Positions 16,498-27,748 of a stretch of DNA of 64,000 bases are shown here, one piece after another. The notes beneath the pieces are model-generated. The model saw only the letters and a list, made by a program, of their open reading frames with translations. It was not told the DNA's origin and did not search any database. Every line of letters starts with the position of its first letter. Position 1 is the stretch's first letter. The DNA comes from Gammaproteobacteria bacterium. GTDB lineage: Bacteria; Pseudomonadota; Gammaproteobacteria; Pseudomonadales; Azotimanducaceae. The stretch covers positions 62,001 to 126,000 of the forward strand of contig JAPOVV010000074.1 in NCBI GenBank assembly GCA_026707945.1, written 5' to 3'. Both the position numbers and the translations under genes were made by a program.

Positions 16498-19152
16498 TTG
16501 AGAAAACCCGCTGTTAATTTACCTGAAGAATACGACCCCTCTGAAGATACCGTTACATTGGTCGCAGCCAGTTCACGACTTGCACGTGAACTTCGTTACG
16601 CCTTCGACTACGAAAAGGTACAAGTAAACGAGAAAGTCTGGAAACGACCGCAGATCCAGTCGTATACGCAGTGGCTCCTAAACAGCTACAGGCAACTAGG
16701 TTCCATTCACCCGCAGCTCGCACTTCGCAGCGTGGTATCGCATGAAACACTGATGCTGCTAGCGCAACAGCAAGCGCCTAACGAAGACGTAGAAATGCAT
16801 GCGCGTGCCATCGTCGACGCATGGCAACTCGTATGGGATGCAAATCTCTGGGTTGATTTTCAGGACATTCGTTCGACGGAAAACGGTCGACTGTGTGACG
16901 ACTGGTTTCAGCGCATACGCAGATGCCTTGACCGAGAGCAACTCATCACGGTAGCAGAGATTCCCATCCTCTTACAACGCGCGATCGAACGACATGACTG
17001 GCACCCGCAACGTATCTTGACGTACGGGTTTAGCGACGTTAGTACAGCACAGCGAAATCTCTTCGAATCCTTACGAGCGCTAGATCTTTCGTCAGACGTC
17101 GGCGACATTTCCGTCGAGAATGAATGTGCAATCCATCGCCTACATGGCTTTGAGAAAGCGAACGAAGAATTCAGCACGCTTGCTTTGTGGACGCGTGAAA
17201 AACTCGCTAAATACGGATCGGACGCCACGATAGGCGTCGTCATCAATGGACTTGGCAGTTCTTTTCAAGCCGTCAAACGTTCGTTCGAAAGTGTATTCCC
17301 AGAAATTACGGACATTACACGTCTCGTATCAATAGATAGTGGGCAACCGCTAACCCAGCACAGAGCTTATCTAGATTTCATCCACCTTCTGAAGTGGACG
17401 TGTAGTCCGCTTGATGTCAACGTGCTCTTACAACTTGCCAAATCGCCGTACTTTCAACGTCTGAACCTTCGTCGCAAACCACAACGGTGGTTCCGAGAAC
17501 GCATGACGATCAAGCAATACCGGAGTCGCTTGCCAAGAGGGGAGCGCAGTGCACTCGACCAGGTCATTCGGATCACACCAAAAAACGCAAATCAGCCACT
17601 GGCATTCAGTGACGTTGCCGAAGCGATGCTGGAGTTGATGCGGACGTGTGGCTATTCGAAGGAATCGGAGGACCGGTTCGCCTATGTCGACTCCAACGCG
17701 GTCCAAGTGCTCAATGATCTGGTGCTGCGTCTAGCTCAAGCCGCGACGATCCGACCTCGTACGTCGTGGGCTCGGTTCATCGATCTGATTGAAATCCTTG
17801 CAGCGGACCAGACTATTCACGTATCGCGAGCTGATGCGGCGATTCAAGTCATGGGTCGCGAAGCGTCAACCCTCTTGCGATTTGACGCATTGTGGGTCAC
17901 AGGCGTATCGGATGTCGATTGGCCTGCAGTGCCACGACCGAATCCGTTCGTACCGCGGCATATGCAGAAGCAAGCGAACCTTCCTCGAGTGTCACATGAG
18001 CAAATGCTTGAAGAAGCTCGCCTATTGACGAACCACTGGCGAAAGTGCGCGAACGAGATCGTATTCAGCTACGTGAGTCAGATCGATAAGGTAGAAGCTC
18101 AACCCAGCAGTCTTTTCTCTGACTTGAATAGCAAAAAAGACGCTGAACAAGATCAATCCAGCCTAGCACTAGTCAACCACGTCGAACTTATCCAACACGG
18201 ACATCCTTGGTCAACGTACTCGGTCTCGGACGTCATCCGCGAATATCAACAACCAAACGGTTCACAGATTGCAGTCGAGGATGTCAAAGCCGCGACGCGA
18301 CTACTGCGAAATCAAGCGCATTGCCCATTCAAAGCATGGGCGGTACATCGTGCCCATCTTGAAGAGGAAGCAGCGCCAATATCGCGTTTCCCGAATCCAG
18401 CTCAACGTGGTTCGCTCTTCCACTATGTTGTCGCCGAAATACTTAGTATCGCCAAGACGCAAGAACAACTCGAACTGCTCGACGACAAAACAGTTCTTGA
18501 AGCGATCGACGACGTCCTGGCGAGCAGCGATGAGTCGAAGGCCATGCCCACTCGATTTCTAAAGCATGAGAGAGATCGCCTTCAGCGTTGGATCCGTGAA
18601 TGGCTGAAGTTCCAAACTAACAAACGTCAACCCTTTGAGGTGATCGCTGTGGAGAAGCAGGTCGACTTTGAAATTGAAGGGCTCAAGTTCAGAGGATACA
18701 TTGACCGGATCGATCGTACGAAGGAGATGGAAAGACTCATCATCGATCACAAGACTGGCTCGAGCTACATGCCGAAGAGTTGGGATCCAGACGCGTTAAG
18801 CGATCCTCAGATGCCGATGTACGCGACTGCGGAAACGGCCTGTGACGGTATAGCCTATCTCTCCATCTTCCGAACCTCGAATGGTCTGGTAACCCGCTGG
18901 CAAGGCGTTGGACAATCGACAAATCCAGACGTTGAAATCGAGTTGGACGAGGAGCTCGGGAATTACGGATCACTAGCTGCGCTAAAGGCTGCGTGGCGTG
19001 ATCGTCTTTCGCAGATCGTCTTAGATCACCTTGACGGAAAGGCCGATGTGGACCCAGTGGACTCCGACGTCTGTAAATACTGCCACCTAACCAATCTTTG
19101 TCGAATCTATGAAGACCCCAATCAAAGGTACATAAGCGGAGAGGAGGGGTAG
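16498..19152 (+). CDS. addB: AddB-like nuclease subunit
   Basis: The non-helicase partner of a two-subunit RecBCD-like exonuclease for double-strand break repair. The 884 residues have an inactivated helicase-like N-terminal region and a C-terminal PD-(D/E)XK nuclease. The nuclease core is around DRIDRTKE and LIIDHKTG (near residue 749). Cysteines of the AddB iron-sulfur clasp are visible: one in HCPFKAW near 608 and three in CKYCHLTNLC near 859-868. The start is a TTG with a TTAGGG ribosome-site-like sequence 7 bases upstream. It matches the gammaproteobacterial 'probable DNA repair protein' type. The helicase subunit starts 2 bp after it. Confidence 0.85.
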   Translation: MRKPAVNLPEEYDPSEDTVTLVAASSRLARELRYAFDYEKVQVNEKVWKRPQIQSYTQWLLNSYRQLGSIHPQLALRSVVSHETLMLLAQQQAPNEDVEMHARAIVDAWQLVWDANLWVDFQDIRSTENGRLCDDWFQRIRRCLDREQLITVAEIPILLQRAIERHDWHPQRILTYGFSDVSTAQRNLFESLRALDLSSDVGDISVENECAIHRLHGFEKANEEFSTLALWTREKLAKYGSDATIGVVINGLGSSFQAVKRSFESVFPEITDITRLVSIDSGQPLTQHRAYLDFIHLLKWTCSPLDVNVLLQLAKSPYFQRLNLRRKPQRWFRERMTIKQYRSRLPRGERSALDQVIRITPKNANQPLAFSDVAEAMLELMRTCGYSKESEDRFAYVDSNAVQVLNDLVLRLAQAATIRPRTSWARFIDLIEILAADQTIHVSRADAAIQVMGREASTLLRFDALWVTGVSDVDWPAVPRPNPFVPRHMQKQANLPRVSHEQMLEEARLLTNHWRKCANEIVFSYVSQIDKVEAQPSSLFSDLNSKKDAEQDQSSLALVNHVELIQHGHPWSTYSVSDVIREYQQPNGSQIAVEDVKAATRLLRNQAHCPFKAWAVHRAHLEEEAAPISRFPNPAQRGSLFHYVVAEILSIAKTQEQLELLDDKTVLEAIDDVLASSDESKAMPTRFLKHERDRLQRWIREWLKFQTNKRQPFEVIAVEKQVDFEIEGLKFRGYIDRIDRTKEMERLIIDHKTGSSYMPKSWDPDALSDPQMPMYATAETACDGIAYLSIFRTSNGLVTRWQGVGQSTNPDVEIELDEELGNYGSLAALKAAWRDRLSQIVLDHLDGKADVDPVDSDVCKYCHLTNLCRIYEDPNQRYISGEEG

Positions 19153-19154
19153 TT

Positions 19155-22100
19155 ATGACGGATACCAATACCTACCTGAACCAGGCGCTTAATCCACCAC
19201 CCGACCAGGATCAACGTGATACTGCGATCGACCCAACTCGATCATTCATCGTTCAAGCACCGGCCGGTTCCGGAAAGACAACACTCCTCGTGACGCGCTA
19301 TCTGGCTTTGCTGGCTACGGTGAATGAACCGGAAGAAATCCTAGCCATCACGTTCACACGTAAAGCCGCGCAAGAGATGCGCGCTCGCGTGATTGAGGAA
19401 CTTAAGAGCGATTCAAGAGAGCAAGCTCGCGCTGCCATGCAACGAAGCGCTGACCTTAATTGGCAGTTGCTCGCGACGCCGCAACGCATGCGCATCCAAA
19501 CCATCGACAGTTTTCAGCAGGGTTTGGTGCAACAGTTACCGTACCAGAGTCGGCTTAGTCTCGACTATGAGACCATCGATAACGCCGAGTCGCTATACGA
19601 AGAAGCAGTCGAGAACACGCTTGAACGAATCGCGGCTCGGAAGGCCAGTTTCGGGGATGAGATCGCCGCTATGGTCGCGACATTCGATAACAACCCGGAC
19701 AATGTTCGCGGGCTGCTCGTGAGCATGTTGACGAAACGGGATCAATGGCTCGAACACATCCCTGCATTAGCCAGCGGTGTACTCGGCCGGGTAAATGCGG
19801 AACGACTAACCCAACAACTGCAAGCAGCACGTACCACGTTCTGTGATGAACGGAAACAAGCGTTCATCGACGCGATCGCTGCTAAAGATCGGCTCTGGCC
19901 GGACTGCATCGCGCTGGTAAGACAGTCCAAGCCGGCTAGAAAATCGCCAGGTCAGTTCTATGACATGAAGGATCCATCCGATTGGGATCACCTCGTCGAC
20001 ATATTCCTGACCAAATCAGGTACCTGGCGCAAACGAATATCAAAGACCGAGGGTATTTCGAGTACAGACTCTGTCTTAAAAGAAAAATGGGAATCCACCA
20101 TCGGAGCGCTCCAGGCAACTGTAACGATGGACAAGCTCGGAAAACTCCGAGGATTACCCGCTGAGGAGCTTACCGAAACGCAAAAACAAGATCTAGCCAA
20201 CTACGCGCTGACACTATTAGCATGCGTGCAGGAACTCACTCGACTTTTCGATAGTCGTAAGGTCGTGGACTTTACCGAGCGCGCTATTGCCGCACGTCGT
20301 GCCCTTCGCGTTGACGGCGCTCCTACGGAACTCGCATTGGCGCTCGACTATCGGATTCGCCACATTCTTGTAGACGAATATCAAGACACGTCGATCGCGC
20401 AGAACGAATTTCTAAATTTGTTGATGGAAGGGTGGGAGCCGGACGACGGCAACACCTTCTTCGCGGTTGGCGATCCGATGCAATCGATCTACAAGTTCCG
20501 CGACGCCGACCTCAGTAACTTCCTAAAGGCCGATACCGGCGGAATCAAAAATCGACAAGTTGACAAACTCCAGCTAACGGTCAACTTTCGCTCTTCGAAG
20601 CATCTTGTGAACTGGTGTAACGAAGTGTTTGCACCTATTCTCGGTGAGGCGAATGATGCCGAGCTCGGTCAGGTTGCGTTCGCCAAGTCTATTGAGATCG
20701 ACGAATTTAAAGAGGGCTCCACTCATGGCCTAACGCTCGTCGAATCCGGTGACCGGCAGCGCGAGGCCGACCTTGTCGCTCAGAAGATTCGTGAGCTGCA
20801 TCAGAAATACCCAAGCCATAGCATCGCTGCGTTGTTTCGCACGCGCAGTGACATCGGTGCCTATTTCGAGGCGTTTCGACATCACGGCGTGCGCTGGCGC
20901 GGTGTGGACATGGAATCGCTATCGAACTTTGGCGAAGTACGCGACCTCTTCTGTCTGACATGTGCGCTCATCGATCTCGACGACGAACTAGCTTGGAGCG
21001 CGTTGCTTCTTTCACCGCTCGCGGGTGTCGAATTACTTGATCTAGAAACGCTCCGAGAGCACGAATGTGCCCGCGACATGGTGCTCGCCGAGCCAACCAA
21101 CGCGCTGAGCGATGTCGCCTCTGCAATCATCAAGCGTGTTAGAGGACCGATCGTCGAAGCGCTCAACAATCAGCATCGATCGCTTCGCTCTCGGGTCGAA
21201 CGCGCTTGGTATCAACTTGGCGGCGCAAACGCCTACGCCTTTACCGGCGACCCAAATAGAGAAACCGCCGTCAAGGATAACGCGCAACACTATCTAGACA
21301 TCCTTGAGGGATTCGAGGACGACTATCTTGACAAGAACATGCTCTGGGATCGGTTAGAGTCAGCGTTAGCCACCGAAAATGACCCTAACGCCTATGTTGA
21401 AGTCATGACCATCCACAATGCAAAAGGGCTTGAATTCGACCACATTGTGTTGCCAGCGCTCAGCCAGCTCACCCGACCTGAGCAACGATTGCCACTCTAC
21501 ATCAAACAAACCGACACCGGCACAGCGATGGCTGCGCAGAATCCTCTCGAACCGGATCCCTTACACACAATCTTGTTCAACGACGAAGCGCAGCGCAATA
21601 AGAACGAGATTTCTCGCTTGTTCTATGTCGGCGCAACGCGCGCCAAGACCACTTTGTGGTTATACGGCACGACAAACGATCTCGAAAAGCGACCCTCTGC
21701 TAACTCGTTCTTACGATTAATCTGGGACGTGACGGGACCTGACGCCTGGGAAACGCTACCGTCTGAGGAAGAAATCGAAGACGAGCTGACCGGCGCTAAG
21801 ATCTGGCAGCGCATTGATCCTAGTTTTAAGTTCAAACCCCAAAGCAAATTGCCCGTGTTTGAGGCAAATATCTTGCTAGATCAAGCGCTCGAAAACGGAT
21901 TCGCAGATCAAATCAACACGCTCTTGTCTAGTCCGATCGCGATTGGTCAGCTCGTTCACGGCGAACTGCAACGCATGGTCGAAGTAGGTTCACTTGAACT
22001 GCCGGATTCGCAACGCGTGGAGATGTGGCGCAACGATCTGCGGATTCAAGGCTTTAGTGCTCGTCAAATTGGCGATATGCTCGAGACCGTCCAGGACCAG

Positions 22101-22535
22101 TTGCGACGGACCGTATCTAGCGACGTCGGACATTGGTTGTTGAATGCAAACCATGTGCAGTCAGAGGTTGAAGCCGCATATACGGCGAACAAGGGTTCTA
22201 ACCAACGCATCTCAATCGTTGACCGCACATTCATCCACGAAGGCTATCGTTGGATCGTCGACTACAAGACCTCGATGATCCCAGACGATCGAGACCTTCC
22301 ACTAGACGAAAAAGCGCTGAATTTCCAGCCCCAGCTAGTTCGCTATGCCGAGCTCTTCGAAGCATTCGATGCAACGCCGATAAAAGCCGCGATCTTCTTC
22401 ACCGATGTAGCGGAGTTAGTTGAAGTCGATGTATCGACGGTTTCCCGTCAAGCGTTGATTGATGGACATCACGCAATCGACTCACGTTGGCTTAACGATC
22501 AGACGTTCAAGCGCAACGAGATGTATGAGAGCTGA
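19155..22535 (+). CDS. addA: AddA-like helicase-nuclease
   Basis: A UvrD-family (SF1) ATP-dependent 3'-5' helicase fused to a nuclease domain. In 1126 residues one sees Walker A APAGSGKTT (about 34-42), ITFTRKAAQEMRARV (motif Ia), Walker B VDEYQDT near 406-412, motif IV VNFRSSK, MTIHNAKGLEF (motif V) and FYVGATRAKT near 822 (motif VI). The C-terminal PD-(D/E)XK site is WIVDYKTS near 1034. Together with the upstream gene it should form the AddAB/RexAB-type exonuclease. The two genes are 2 bp apart, so they are certainly one transcription unit. Confidence 0.93.
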   Translation: MTDTNTYLNQALNPPPDQDQRDTAIDPTRSFIVQAPAGSGKTTLLVTRYLALLATVNEPEEILAITFTRKAAQEMRARVIEELKSDSREQARAAMQRSADLNWQLLATPQRMRIQTIDSFQQGLVQQLPYQSRLSLDYETIDNAESLYEEAVENTLERIAARKASFGDEIAAMVATFDNNPDNVRGLLVSMLTKRDQWLEHIPALASGVLGRVNAERLTQQLQAARTTFCDERKQAFIDAIAAKDRLWPDCIALVRQSKPARKSPGQFYDMKDPSDWDHLVDIFLTKSGTWRKRISKTEGISSTDSVLKEKWESTIGALQATVTMDKLGKLRGLPAEELTETQKQDLANYALTLLACVQELTRLFDSRKVVDFTERAIAARRALRVDGAPTELALALDYRIRHILVDEYQDTSIAQNEFLNLLMEGWEPDDGNTFFAVGDPMQSIYKFRDADLSNFLKADTGGIKNRQVDKLQLTVNFRSSKHLVNWCNEVFAPILGEANDAELGQVAFAKSIEIDEFKEGSTHGLTLVESGDRQREADLVAQKIRELHQKYPSHSIAALFRTRSDIGAYFEAFRHHGVRWRGVDMESLSNFGEVRDLFCLTCALIDLDDELAWSALLLSPLAGVELLDLETLREHECARDMVLAEPTNALSDVASAIIKRVRGPIVEALNNQHRSLRSRVERAWYQLGGANAYAFTGDPNRETAVKDNAQHYLDILEGFEDDYLDKNMLWDRLESALATENDPNAYVEVMTIHNAKGLEFDHIVLPALSQLTRPEQRLPLYIKQTDTGTAMAAQNPLEPDPLHTILFNDEAQRNKNEISRLFYVGATRAKTTLWLYGTTNDLEKRPSANSFLRLIWDVTGPDAWETLPSEEEIEDELTGAKIWQRIDPSFKFKPQSKLPVFEANILLDQALENGFADQINTLLSSPIAIGQLVHGELQRMVEVGSLELPDSQRVEMWRNDLRIQGFSARQIGDMLETVQDQLRRTVSSDVGHWLLNANHVQSEVEAAYTANKGSNQRISIVDRTFIHEGYRWIVDYKTSMIPDDRDLPLDEKALNFQPQLVRYAELFEAFDATPIKAAIFFTDVAELVEVDVSTVSRQALIDGHHAIDSRWLNDQTFKRNEMYES

Positions 22536-22540
22536 TTGGA

Positions 22541-23146
22541 CTAGTAGTACGCGTTATCGGTAAAGGTATGGTCGGTAGCGTCGCGGATACCACCCAAGTC
22601 TGGAACTTGCTCGAGCAATGCACGCTCGACGCCTTGCTTTAGCGTAATGTCAACCGCCGCACATCCCTGACATCCACCACCAAACTGCAGCACCGCAATG
22701 TTGTCTTCAACAACTTCGAGCAAAGCAACCTGACCGCCATGTGCGGCAAGTCCAGGATTGATTTCGTTGTAGAGAACATAGTTAATGCGATCTTCGATTG
22801 GCGAATCAGGACTAACACTCGGAACCCGTGCGTTTGGTGCATTGATCGTCAATTGCCCGCCCATGCGGTCCTGCTGAAAGTCGACGACTGCATCCTTTAG
22901 ATATGCGAGGCTTCGTTCTTCAAACCAAGCTGTGAACCCTTCGTACGCGACTGACTGATCCCCTTCCTGCACTTCATTCGGCCGACAGTACGCGATACAC
23001 GTCTCCGCATGCGGCGTACCGGGGTTTTCGACGTAGATTCGAATGCCACATTCGCCTTCTTGCTTCGCCAATAACTCGCGAAGATATCCTTCGGCGGATT
23101 CCGATATATCGACGTACGCAACAGCGTGTGGGGATTCAGCGTTCAT
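22541..23146 (-). CDS. nfuA: Fe/S biogenesis protein NfuA
   Basis: A scaffold or carrier that delivers [4Fe-4S] clusters to client proteins under stress. The 201 residues have the NfuA architecture: an N-terminal degenerate A-type (IscA-like) domain to about residue 100, then a C-terminal NifU-like domain with the cluster-binding Cys159-x-x-Cys162 in [14 protein letters not shown]. The C-terminus ends [10 protein letters not shown], typical of NfuA. It is convergent with the AddA gene (5 bp between stops) and divergent from metH. Candidate clients in this window include APS reductase and the sulfite reductase, but that is only inference. Confidence 0.96.
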   Translation of the reverse strand: MNAESPHAVAYVDISESAEGYLRELLAKQEGECGIRIYVENPGTPHAETCIAYCRPNEVQEGDQSVAYEGFTAWFEERSLAYLKDAVVDFQQDRMGGQLTINAPNARVPSVSPDSPIEDRINYVLYNEINPGLAAHGGQVALLEVVEDNIAVLQFGGGCQGCAAVDITLKQGVERALLEQVPDLGGIRDATDHTFTDNAYY

Positions 23147-23266
23147 AAAGTAAGTTTACGTAATGGCGTTTGCATGTTGAAGGCTGTTCATCTGAAACAG
23201 CGTAAGCGTCAACGCACATTCATGCGGAACGCAAACCATAATTCCGGCTAAACCTCACTATCCATC

Positions 23267-26200
23267 ATGCCCGATCCCCTCGCTGCTGAGTTGCGCGAGC
23301 GAGTCCTACTCCTCGACGGCGCAACCGGCACGATGCAGCAGAGCTATAGACTGAGCGAAGCCGACTTTCGCGGCAAGCAGTTTGCGGACCATAGCCATCC
23401 TCTGCAAGGGAATGGCGACGTCCTCAGTCTCTCGCAACCGGACATCGTCTATGAAACACACGAAGCCTATCTGCGTGTTGGTGCGGAGATCATCGAGACG
23501 AATACTTTTAACGCCAATGCGATCTCACAATCGGACTATGGCTTAGAAAATCGTGTATACGACTTAAATCTGGAGTCCGCGCGGATTGCACGGCGTGCAG
23601 CAGATGCGTGGTCGAGCGATGCGAAACGCCGGTTTGTGGCTGGTGTGCTCGGTCCGACCAATCGCACGGCGAGTATTTCTCCTGACGTAAACGACCCCGC
23701 GTATCGAAACGTTAAGTTCAAAGAACTCGTAGACGTCTACGCGGAATCTCTCGAAGGACTGTTCGACGGCGGTATCGATTTAGTCATGGTCGAGACGATA
23801 TTCGATACGTTGAACGCTAAAGCGGCAATCTACGCATACCAACATGCGGTACGGCAACGGCGCACAGATACTCCGCTCATGATCTCTGGGACGATCACCG
23901 ACGCGAGTGGACGAACGCTCACTGGGCAGACGACCGAGGCATTCTGGGCTTCCGTTCGCCATGCAAATCCCTTACTCCTTGGTTTGAACTGTGCGCTTGG
24001 CGCCGACGATCTGCGACCTCGCATCTACGAACTCACACAATGCTCTGAATCGATGGTTTCAGTTCATCCCAACGCGGGGTTGCCAAACGAACTCGGCGAG
24101 TACGAAGAAACGCCCGAAGACATGGCCGAAGTTCTAGGTGAAATGCTCAACGACGGTTGGTTGAACTTAGTAGGAGGATGTTGCGGAACGACACCCGCAC
24201 ACATTGAAGCAATAGCAGAGCGTATCCAGGGGGCAAACGCACGTCGAAAACCCACGCCTAGGCGAGATTTCGTCGTCAGCGGATTGGAACCACTGGTCTG
24301 GAAGGATGACAGTCTCTTCCTTAACGTCGGTGAACGTACGAATGTCACAGGCTCTGCGCGATTCAAGCGTTTGATCAAGAACGAGAAATTCGACGAGGCG
24401 ATTGACGTCGCCAGGGACCAAGTTGAAAACGGGGCGCAAGTCATTGACGTCAATATGGATGAAGGATTGCTGGATGGCGCTGCGTGTATGCAACGCTTCC
24501 TGAATCTCATCGCAGGGGAACCGGACATTGCGCGCGTACCCATCATGATCGACTCGAGCGACTGGGAGGTTATTGAGGCGGGTTTGCAGTGCGCACAAGG
24601 TAAATGCATCGTCAACTCAATCAGCTTAAAAGATGGCGAATCAGCGTTTATCGACCGTGCGACCAAGTGTTTGCAATATGGCGCTGCAGTTATCGTGATG
24701 GCGTTCGATGAAGAAGGTCAAGCGGCATCATACGAGCGACGAATCGCAATCATGGAACGAGCCTATCGCCTGCTTGTAGACGAAGTCAACTTCCCGCCTG
24801 AAGACATTGTCTTCGACCCAAACATTTTTCCGCTCGCGTCCGGACAAGACGAGTCACGCACCTACGGGACCGATTTCATCCGTGCGTGTGCCTGGGTAAA
24901 AGAAAACCTACCCTATGCGAAGACCTCGGGGGGTATCAGCAATATTTCTTTTTCGTTTCGTGGCAACAACCAGGTTCGTGAAGCGATTCATGCGGTATTC
25001 CTCTACCACGCCGTCGAAGCTGGCCTGACGATGGGTATCGTGAACGCAGGTCAGCTCACGAGCTACGACGACGTGCCGACGGAATTGCGTGACGTCGTTG
25101 AAGCCACCGTACTCAACACTGACCCAGACGCTGGCGAGCGACTCCTCGAGCTCGCAACTACGTTGAGTGATACTCGTGTAACAGAAGAAGATGTCTTAGC
25201 ATGGCGTGATGACTCAGTAAGCGAACGTCTGTCACACGCTCTTGTACATGGAATCGATCGATTCATCGTCGAAGATACCGAAGAGGCTCGTGCCGAATCA
25301 GAACGACCTATCCATGTCATCGAAGGACCTCTTATGGACGGGATGAATACGGTCGGAGATCTGTTTGGGAGTGGTCGCATGTTTCTCCCACAAGTTGTCA
25401 AAAGCGCACGGGTGATGAAACGAGCCGTCGCTTACCTTGAACCTTTCATTGAAGCCGAAAAGGACACCGAAGCCGCTCAACGGTTCAAGGGAACCATCGT
25501 GATCGCGACCGTGAAAGGCGATGTTCACGACATTGGCAAGAACATCGTCGGGGTCGTACTGCAATGTAACAACTATCGGGTCATTGATCTAGGCGTGATG
25601 GTTCCGAGTGAGAAAATCCTTGAAGTCGCTAAAGAAGAGCACGCCGATCTTATTGGTTTATCAGGCTTGATCACGCCTTCGCTGAATGAGATGGTGCATG
25701 TCGCGTCCGAAATGCAACGACTAGGGTTTACGCTACCGTTACTGATCGGTGGTGCGACGACGTCACGTGCACACACCGCGATCCGAATCGAACCAGCTTA
25801 CGATGGACCAGTCATCTACGTTCCGGACGCGTCGAGAAGCGTGGGGGTTGTCGCAGATTTACTATCAGCCGACCGGCGCGACACACTCGTCAAAAATACA
25901 CGAGATCAATATGCGGAAGTGCGCAAACGTCGAGCCACCGCACCAAAACGTGAACTCTTAGACATAGAGGCAGCGCGCGCCAATGCATTCCAATGGGACT
26001 GGGAGACGTACACACCACCGATACCGACCTCACTCTCACTTCAGCGCCTATACGACGTCGCGATCGAAAAGGTCCGCGCATACATAGACTGGACACCTTT
26101 CTTCAAGACTTGGGGACTCGCTGGAAAGTTCCCAGACATTTTGGACGACGCCGTCGTCGGAACTTCGGCCACCGAGGTTTACAACGATGCACAAGTAATG

Positions 26201-26911
26201 CTTGATGCGTTGTCAAACGACCAAGCGTTGCATGTCCGAGGATGTTTCAAATTCTGGCCGGCGAATCGATCGGATGATGACATCACCATTTGGTTAGATG
26301 ATTCGCGAACACAACCGCTGACGACGCTCTATCACGTACGGCAACAGCAAGTGGTTGAGGGATCGAATCTGTGTCTCAGCGACTACATCGCCCCCAAACG
26401 CATGATTGATTTCATCGGCGGCTTCGTTACAGCGGTCTCGGTTCGAGAAGGATCGGACTACGCAAACACACAAGACGACGGAGAGCGAATTCTGCTACAA
26501 GGGCTTTGCGATCGACTCGTCGAAGCATTTACGGAGTACTTGCACGAACGCGTTCGAGTTGCGTATTGGGGCTACGCTTCCACTGAATCCTTGTCAAACG
26601 AGGAACTAATCGACGAGGCATATCAAGGTATTCGACCTGCACCGGGTTATCCCGCATGTCCGGACCATAGCGAAAAGAAAACCCTAGTCGACCTACTTAA
26701 CGCACGAGAAACAGTGAATGTAACTCTTACTGAAAACTACGCGATGACACCCGCTTCCTCCGTCGCGGGATGGTACTTCTCACACCCCGAATCTAAATAC
26801 TTCCCAGTGAGACTGCAACGAGATCAAGTTATCGACTTGGCAGCGCGTAAGCGTCTAAGTGTAGACGAGATTTCAAATTGGCTCAGTTTTGCGGGCGAAT
26901 CACTTACTTAA
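23267..26911 (+). CDS. metH: Cobalamin-dependent methionine synthase
   Basis: Transfers the methyl group of methyl-tetrahydrofolate to homocysteine via cobalamin. All four modules are present in 1214 residues. The homocysteine-binding barrel has zinc cysteines in GLNCALG (near 243) and GGCCGTTP (near 304-311); the pterin-binding domain begins with [11 protein letters not shown] near 355. The B12 cap and binding domain contains DVHDIGKN near 752-759, whose His is the lower axial ligand. The C-terminal SAM/flavodoxin activation domain contains [12 protein letters not shown]. Length is slightly below E. coli MetH (1227). No cobalamin riboswitch can fit convincingly in the 120 bp before the start. 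It is divergent from nfuA. Confidence 0.98.
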   Translation: MPDPLAAELRERVLLLDGATGTMQQSYRLSEADFRGKQFADHSHPLQGNGDVLSLSQPDIVYETHEAYLRVGAEIIETNTFNANAISQSDYGLENRVYDLNLESARIARRAADAWSSDAKRRFVAGVLGPTNRTASISPDVNDPAYRNVKFKELVDVYAESLEGLFDGGIDLVMVETIFDTLNAKAAIYAYQHAVRQRRTDTPLMISGTITDASGRTLTGQTTEAFWASVRHANPLLLGLNCALGADDLRPRIYELTQCSESMVSVHPNAGLPNELGEYEETPEDMAEVLGEMLNDGWLNLVGGCCGTTPAHIEAIAERIQGANARRKPTPRRDFVVSGLEPLVWKDDSLFLNVGERTNVTGSARFKRLIKNEKFDEAIDVARDQVENGAQVIDVNMDEGLLDGAACMQRFLNLIAGEPDIARVPIMIDSSDWEVIEAGLQCAQGKCIVNSISLKDGESAFIDRATKCLQYGAAVIVMAFDEEGQAASYERRIAIMERAYRLLVDEVNFPPEDIVFDPNIFPLASGQDESRTYGTDFIRACAWVKENLPYAKTSGGISNISFSFRGNNQVREAIHAVFLYHAVEAGLTMGIVNAGQLTSYDDVPTELRDVVEATVLNTDPDAGERLLELATTLSDTRVTEEDVLAWRDDSVSERLSHALVHGIDRFIVEDTEEARAESERPIHVIEGPLMDGMNTVGDLFGSGRMFLPQVVKSARVMKRAVAYLEPFIEAEKDTEAAQRFKGTIVIATVKGDVHDIGKNIVGVVLQCNNYRVIDLGVMVPSEKILEVAKEEHADLIGLSGLITPSLNEMVHVASEMQRLGFTLPLLIGGATTSRAHTAIRIEPAYDGPVIYVPDASRSVGVVADLLSADRRDTLVKNTRDQYAEVRKRRATAPKRELLDIEAARANAFQWDWETYTPPIPTSLSLQRLYDVAIEKVRAYIDWTPFFKTWGLAGKFPDILDDAVVGTSATEVYNDAQVMLDALSNDQALHVRGCFKFWPANRSDDDITIWLDDSRTQPLTTLYHVRQQQVVEGSNLCLSDYIAPKRMIDFIGGFVTAVSVREGSDYANTQDDGERILLQGLCDRLVEAFTEYLHERVRVAYWGYASTESLSNEELIDEAYQGIRPAPGYPACPDHSEKKTLVDLLNARETVNVTLTENYAMTPASSVAGWYFSHPESKYFPVRLQRDQVIDLAARKRLSVDEISNWLSFAGESLT

Positions 26912-27168
26912 CGATTCGCGATAACTTGAGCAATCGCTAAAACGGCCCTTCGCCAAGATGCCAGCCCCCTCGGCCGCGCTCGCGGCGCACGACGTCATCG
27001 GGAGCTAACATCAAACTGTCAGAGCTACATTCGTTCTGTGCGTTCGTGCCGGGTCAAGTAGTAAAGCGCTTCATTTGAACAGTCGCTTCCGGTACCGGAC
27101 TCCGATAACACGCGTATCGCACTCACGTCATGTGCTTTGACGAATCTGGATGATGTAAACCGAGTGCA

Positions 27169-27190
27169 GTCCCCGCCTTGCGGCGGGGAC
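27169..27190. repeat. Stable 9-bp GC hairpin
   Basis: GTCCCCGCC and GGCGGGGAC form a perfect 9-bp stem with a TTGC tetraloop, extendable through TGC/GCA after a one-base bulge. No U-run follows on either strand, so it is not a standard terminator. It is the strongest stem of the structured region downstream of metH. Confidence 0.6.
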
Positions 27191-27547
27191 GCATGCGCTA
27201 GCGGGACTGGCATACCCGCCGAGTGCGCTTGGTAATGCGTAGGGGTCGGCTCTGGACGCTGCTTCGAGTCGCTCACTCGCCTGACCCCGCAAATAGTCTC
27301 GGTCTCAAGGTTTCTATGTACCCTTTCTAGGGTAGGAACTATACACATCTTATGTGTGTTAATCGTATCTAGACTTAACTAACCTGTGTTATATGCGTGA
27401 CTTTAAGCTGATGTTTGGCGACGAGAGAACAGATTTGGTGGCTATCCAGTAACGTCGGCGAACGAGCTACTTTTGAAGAAGAAGAACAAAAACTCAAAGC
27501 GTTGATATGAGTTCGTCAATACTCGCTCGCTTAGATATACATTTTGA

Positions 27548-27715
27548 CAACCAATTGGACGTGCGGCATTGCATGGACTCGCACGTCACGAGAGCCTTAC
27601 GATCTATAAAGAGCTTTTTCTGGATATTGCTACTAGACTAAATGACTCGCTTGCCATCTTGGATCGTGCATTGTTTTGCGCAGAAGAGTTACGGCGGTTT
27701 CTTCGGGAATATTGA
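27548..27715 (+). pseudogene. Coding-like fragment without start (possible remnant)
   Basis: An open frame of 55 codons with a protein-like helical composition ends RALFCAEELRRFLREY-stop. It has no ATG; a TTG at 27569 would give 48 residues (beginning MHGLARHESLTIYKE). A stop codon interrupts the frame just upstream. A different frame at 27507 starts an ORF (MSSSILARLDIHFDNQ...) that runs into this region, so a frameshift may have split one gene. No family is recognised. The call as a decayed gene rests on composition only. Confidence 0.3.
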
Positions 27716-27748
27716 AATTAGGGATCAACTTCCGTTTTAAGGAGATAC

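Larger units (their letters stand above)
26912..27748. other. Hairpin-rich non-coding region after metH
   Basis: About 840 bp lack a convincing intact gene. The left half, more GC-rich than its surroundings, contains several perfect stems: GCCGC/GCGGC at 26973-26986, a 9-bp stem at 27169-27190, an outer GGGGTC/GACCCC at 27242-27288 enclosing CGAGT/ACTCG, TACCCT/AGGGTA at 27319-27334 and ACACAT/ATGTGT at 27343-27357. A minus-strand open frame across 27025-27348 has no protein-like features. The right half contains a coding-like remnant at 27548-27715. The region could hold a structured RNA, a decayed mobile element or both. Confidence 0.5.

Noticed and set aside
23147-23266. Cobalamin or SAM riboswitch before metH
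   Set aside because: Only 120 bp lie between nfuA and metH and no B12-box or SAM-aptamer-like conserved segments could be seen.
27025-27348. Minus-strand open frame of 107 codons after metH
   Set aside because: Composition is Ser/Pro/Arg/Thr-rich with no hydrophobic core or motif, and it coincides with several perfect hairpins; better explained as non-coding structured sequence.
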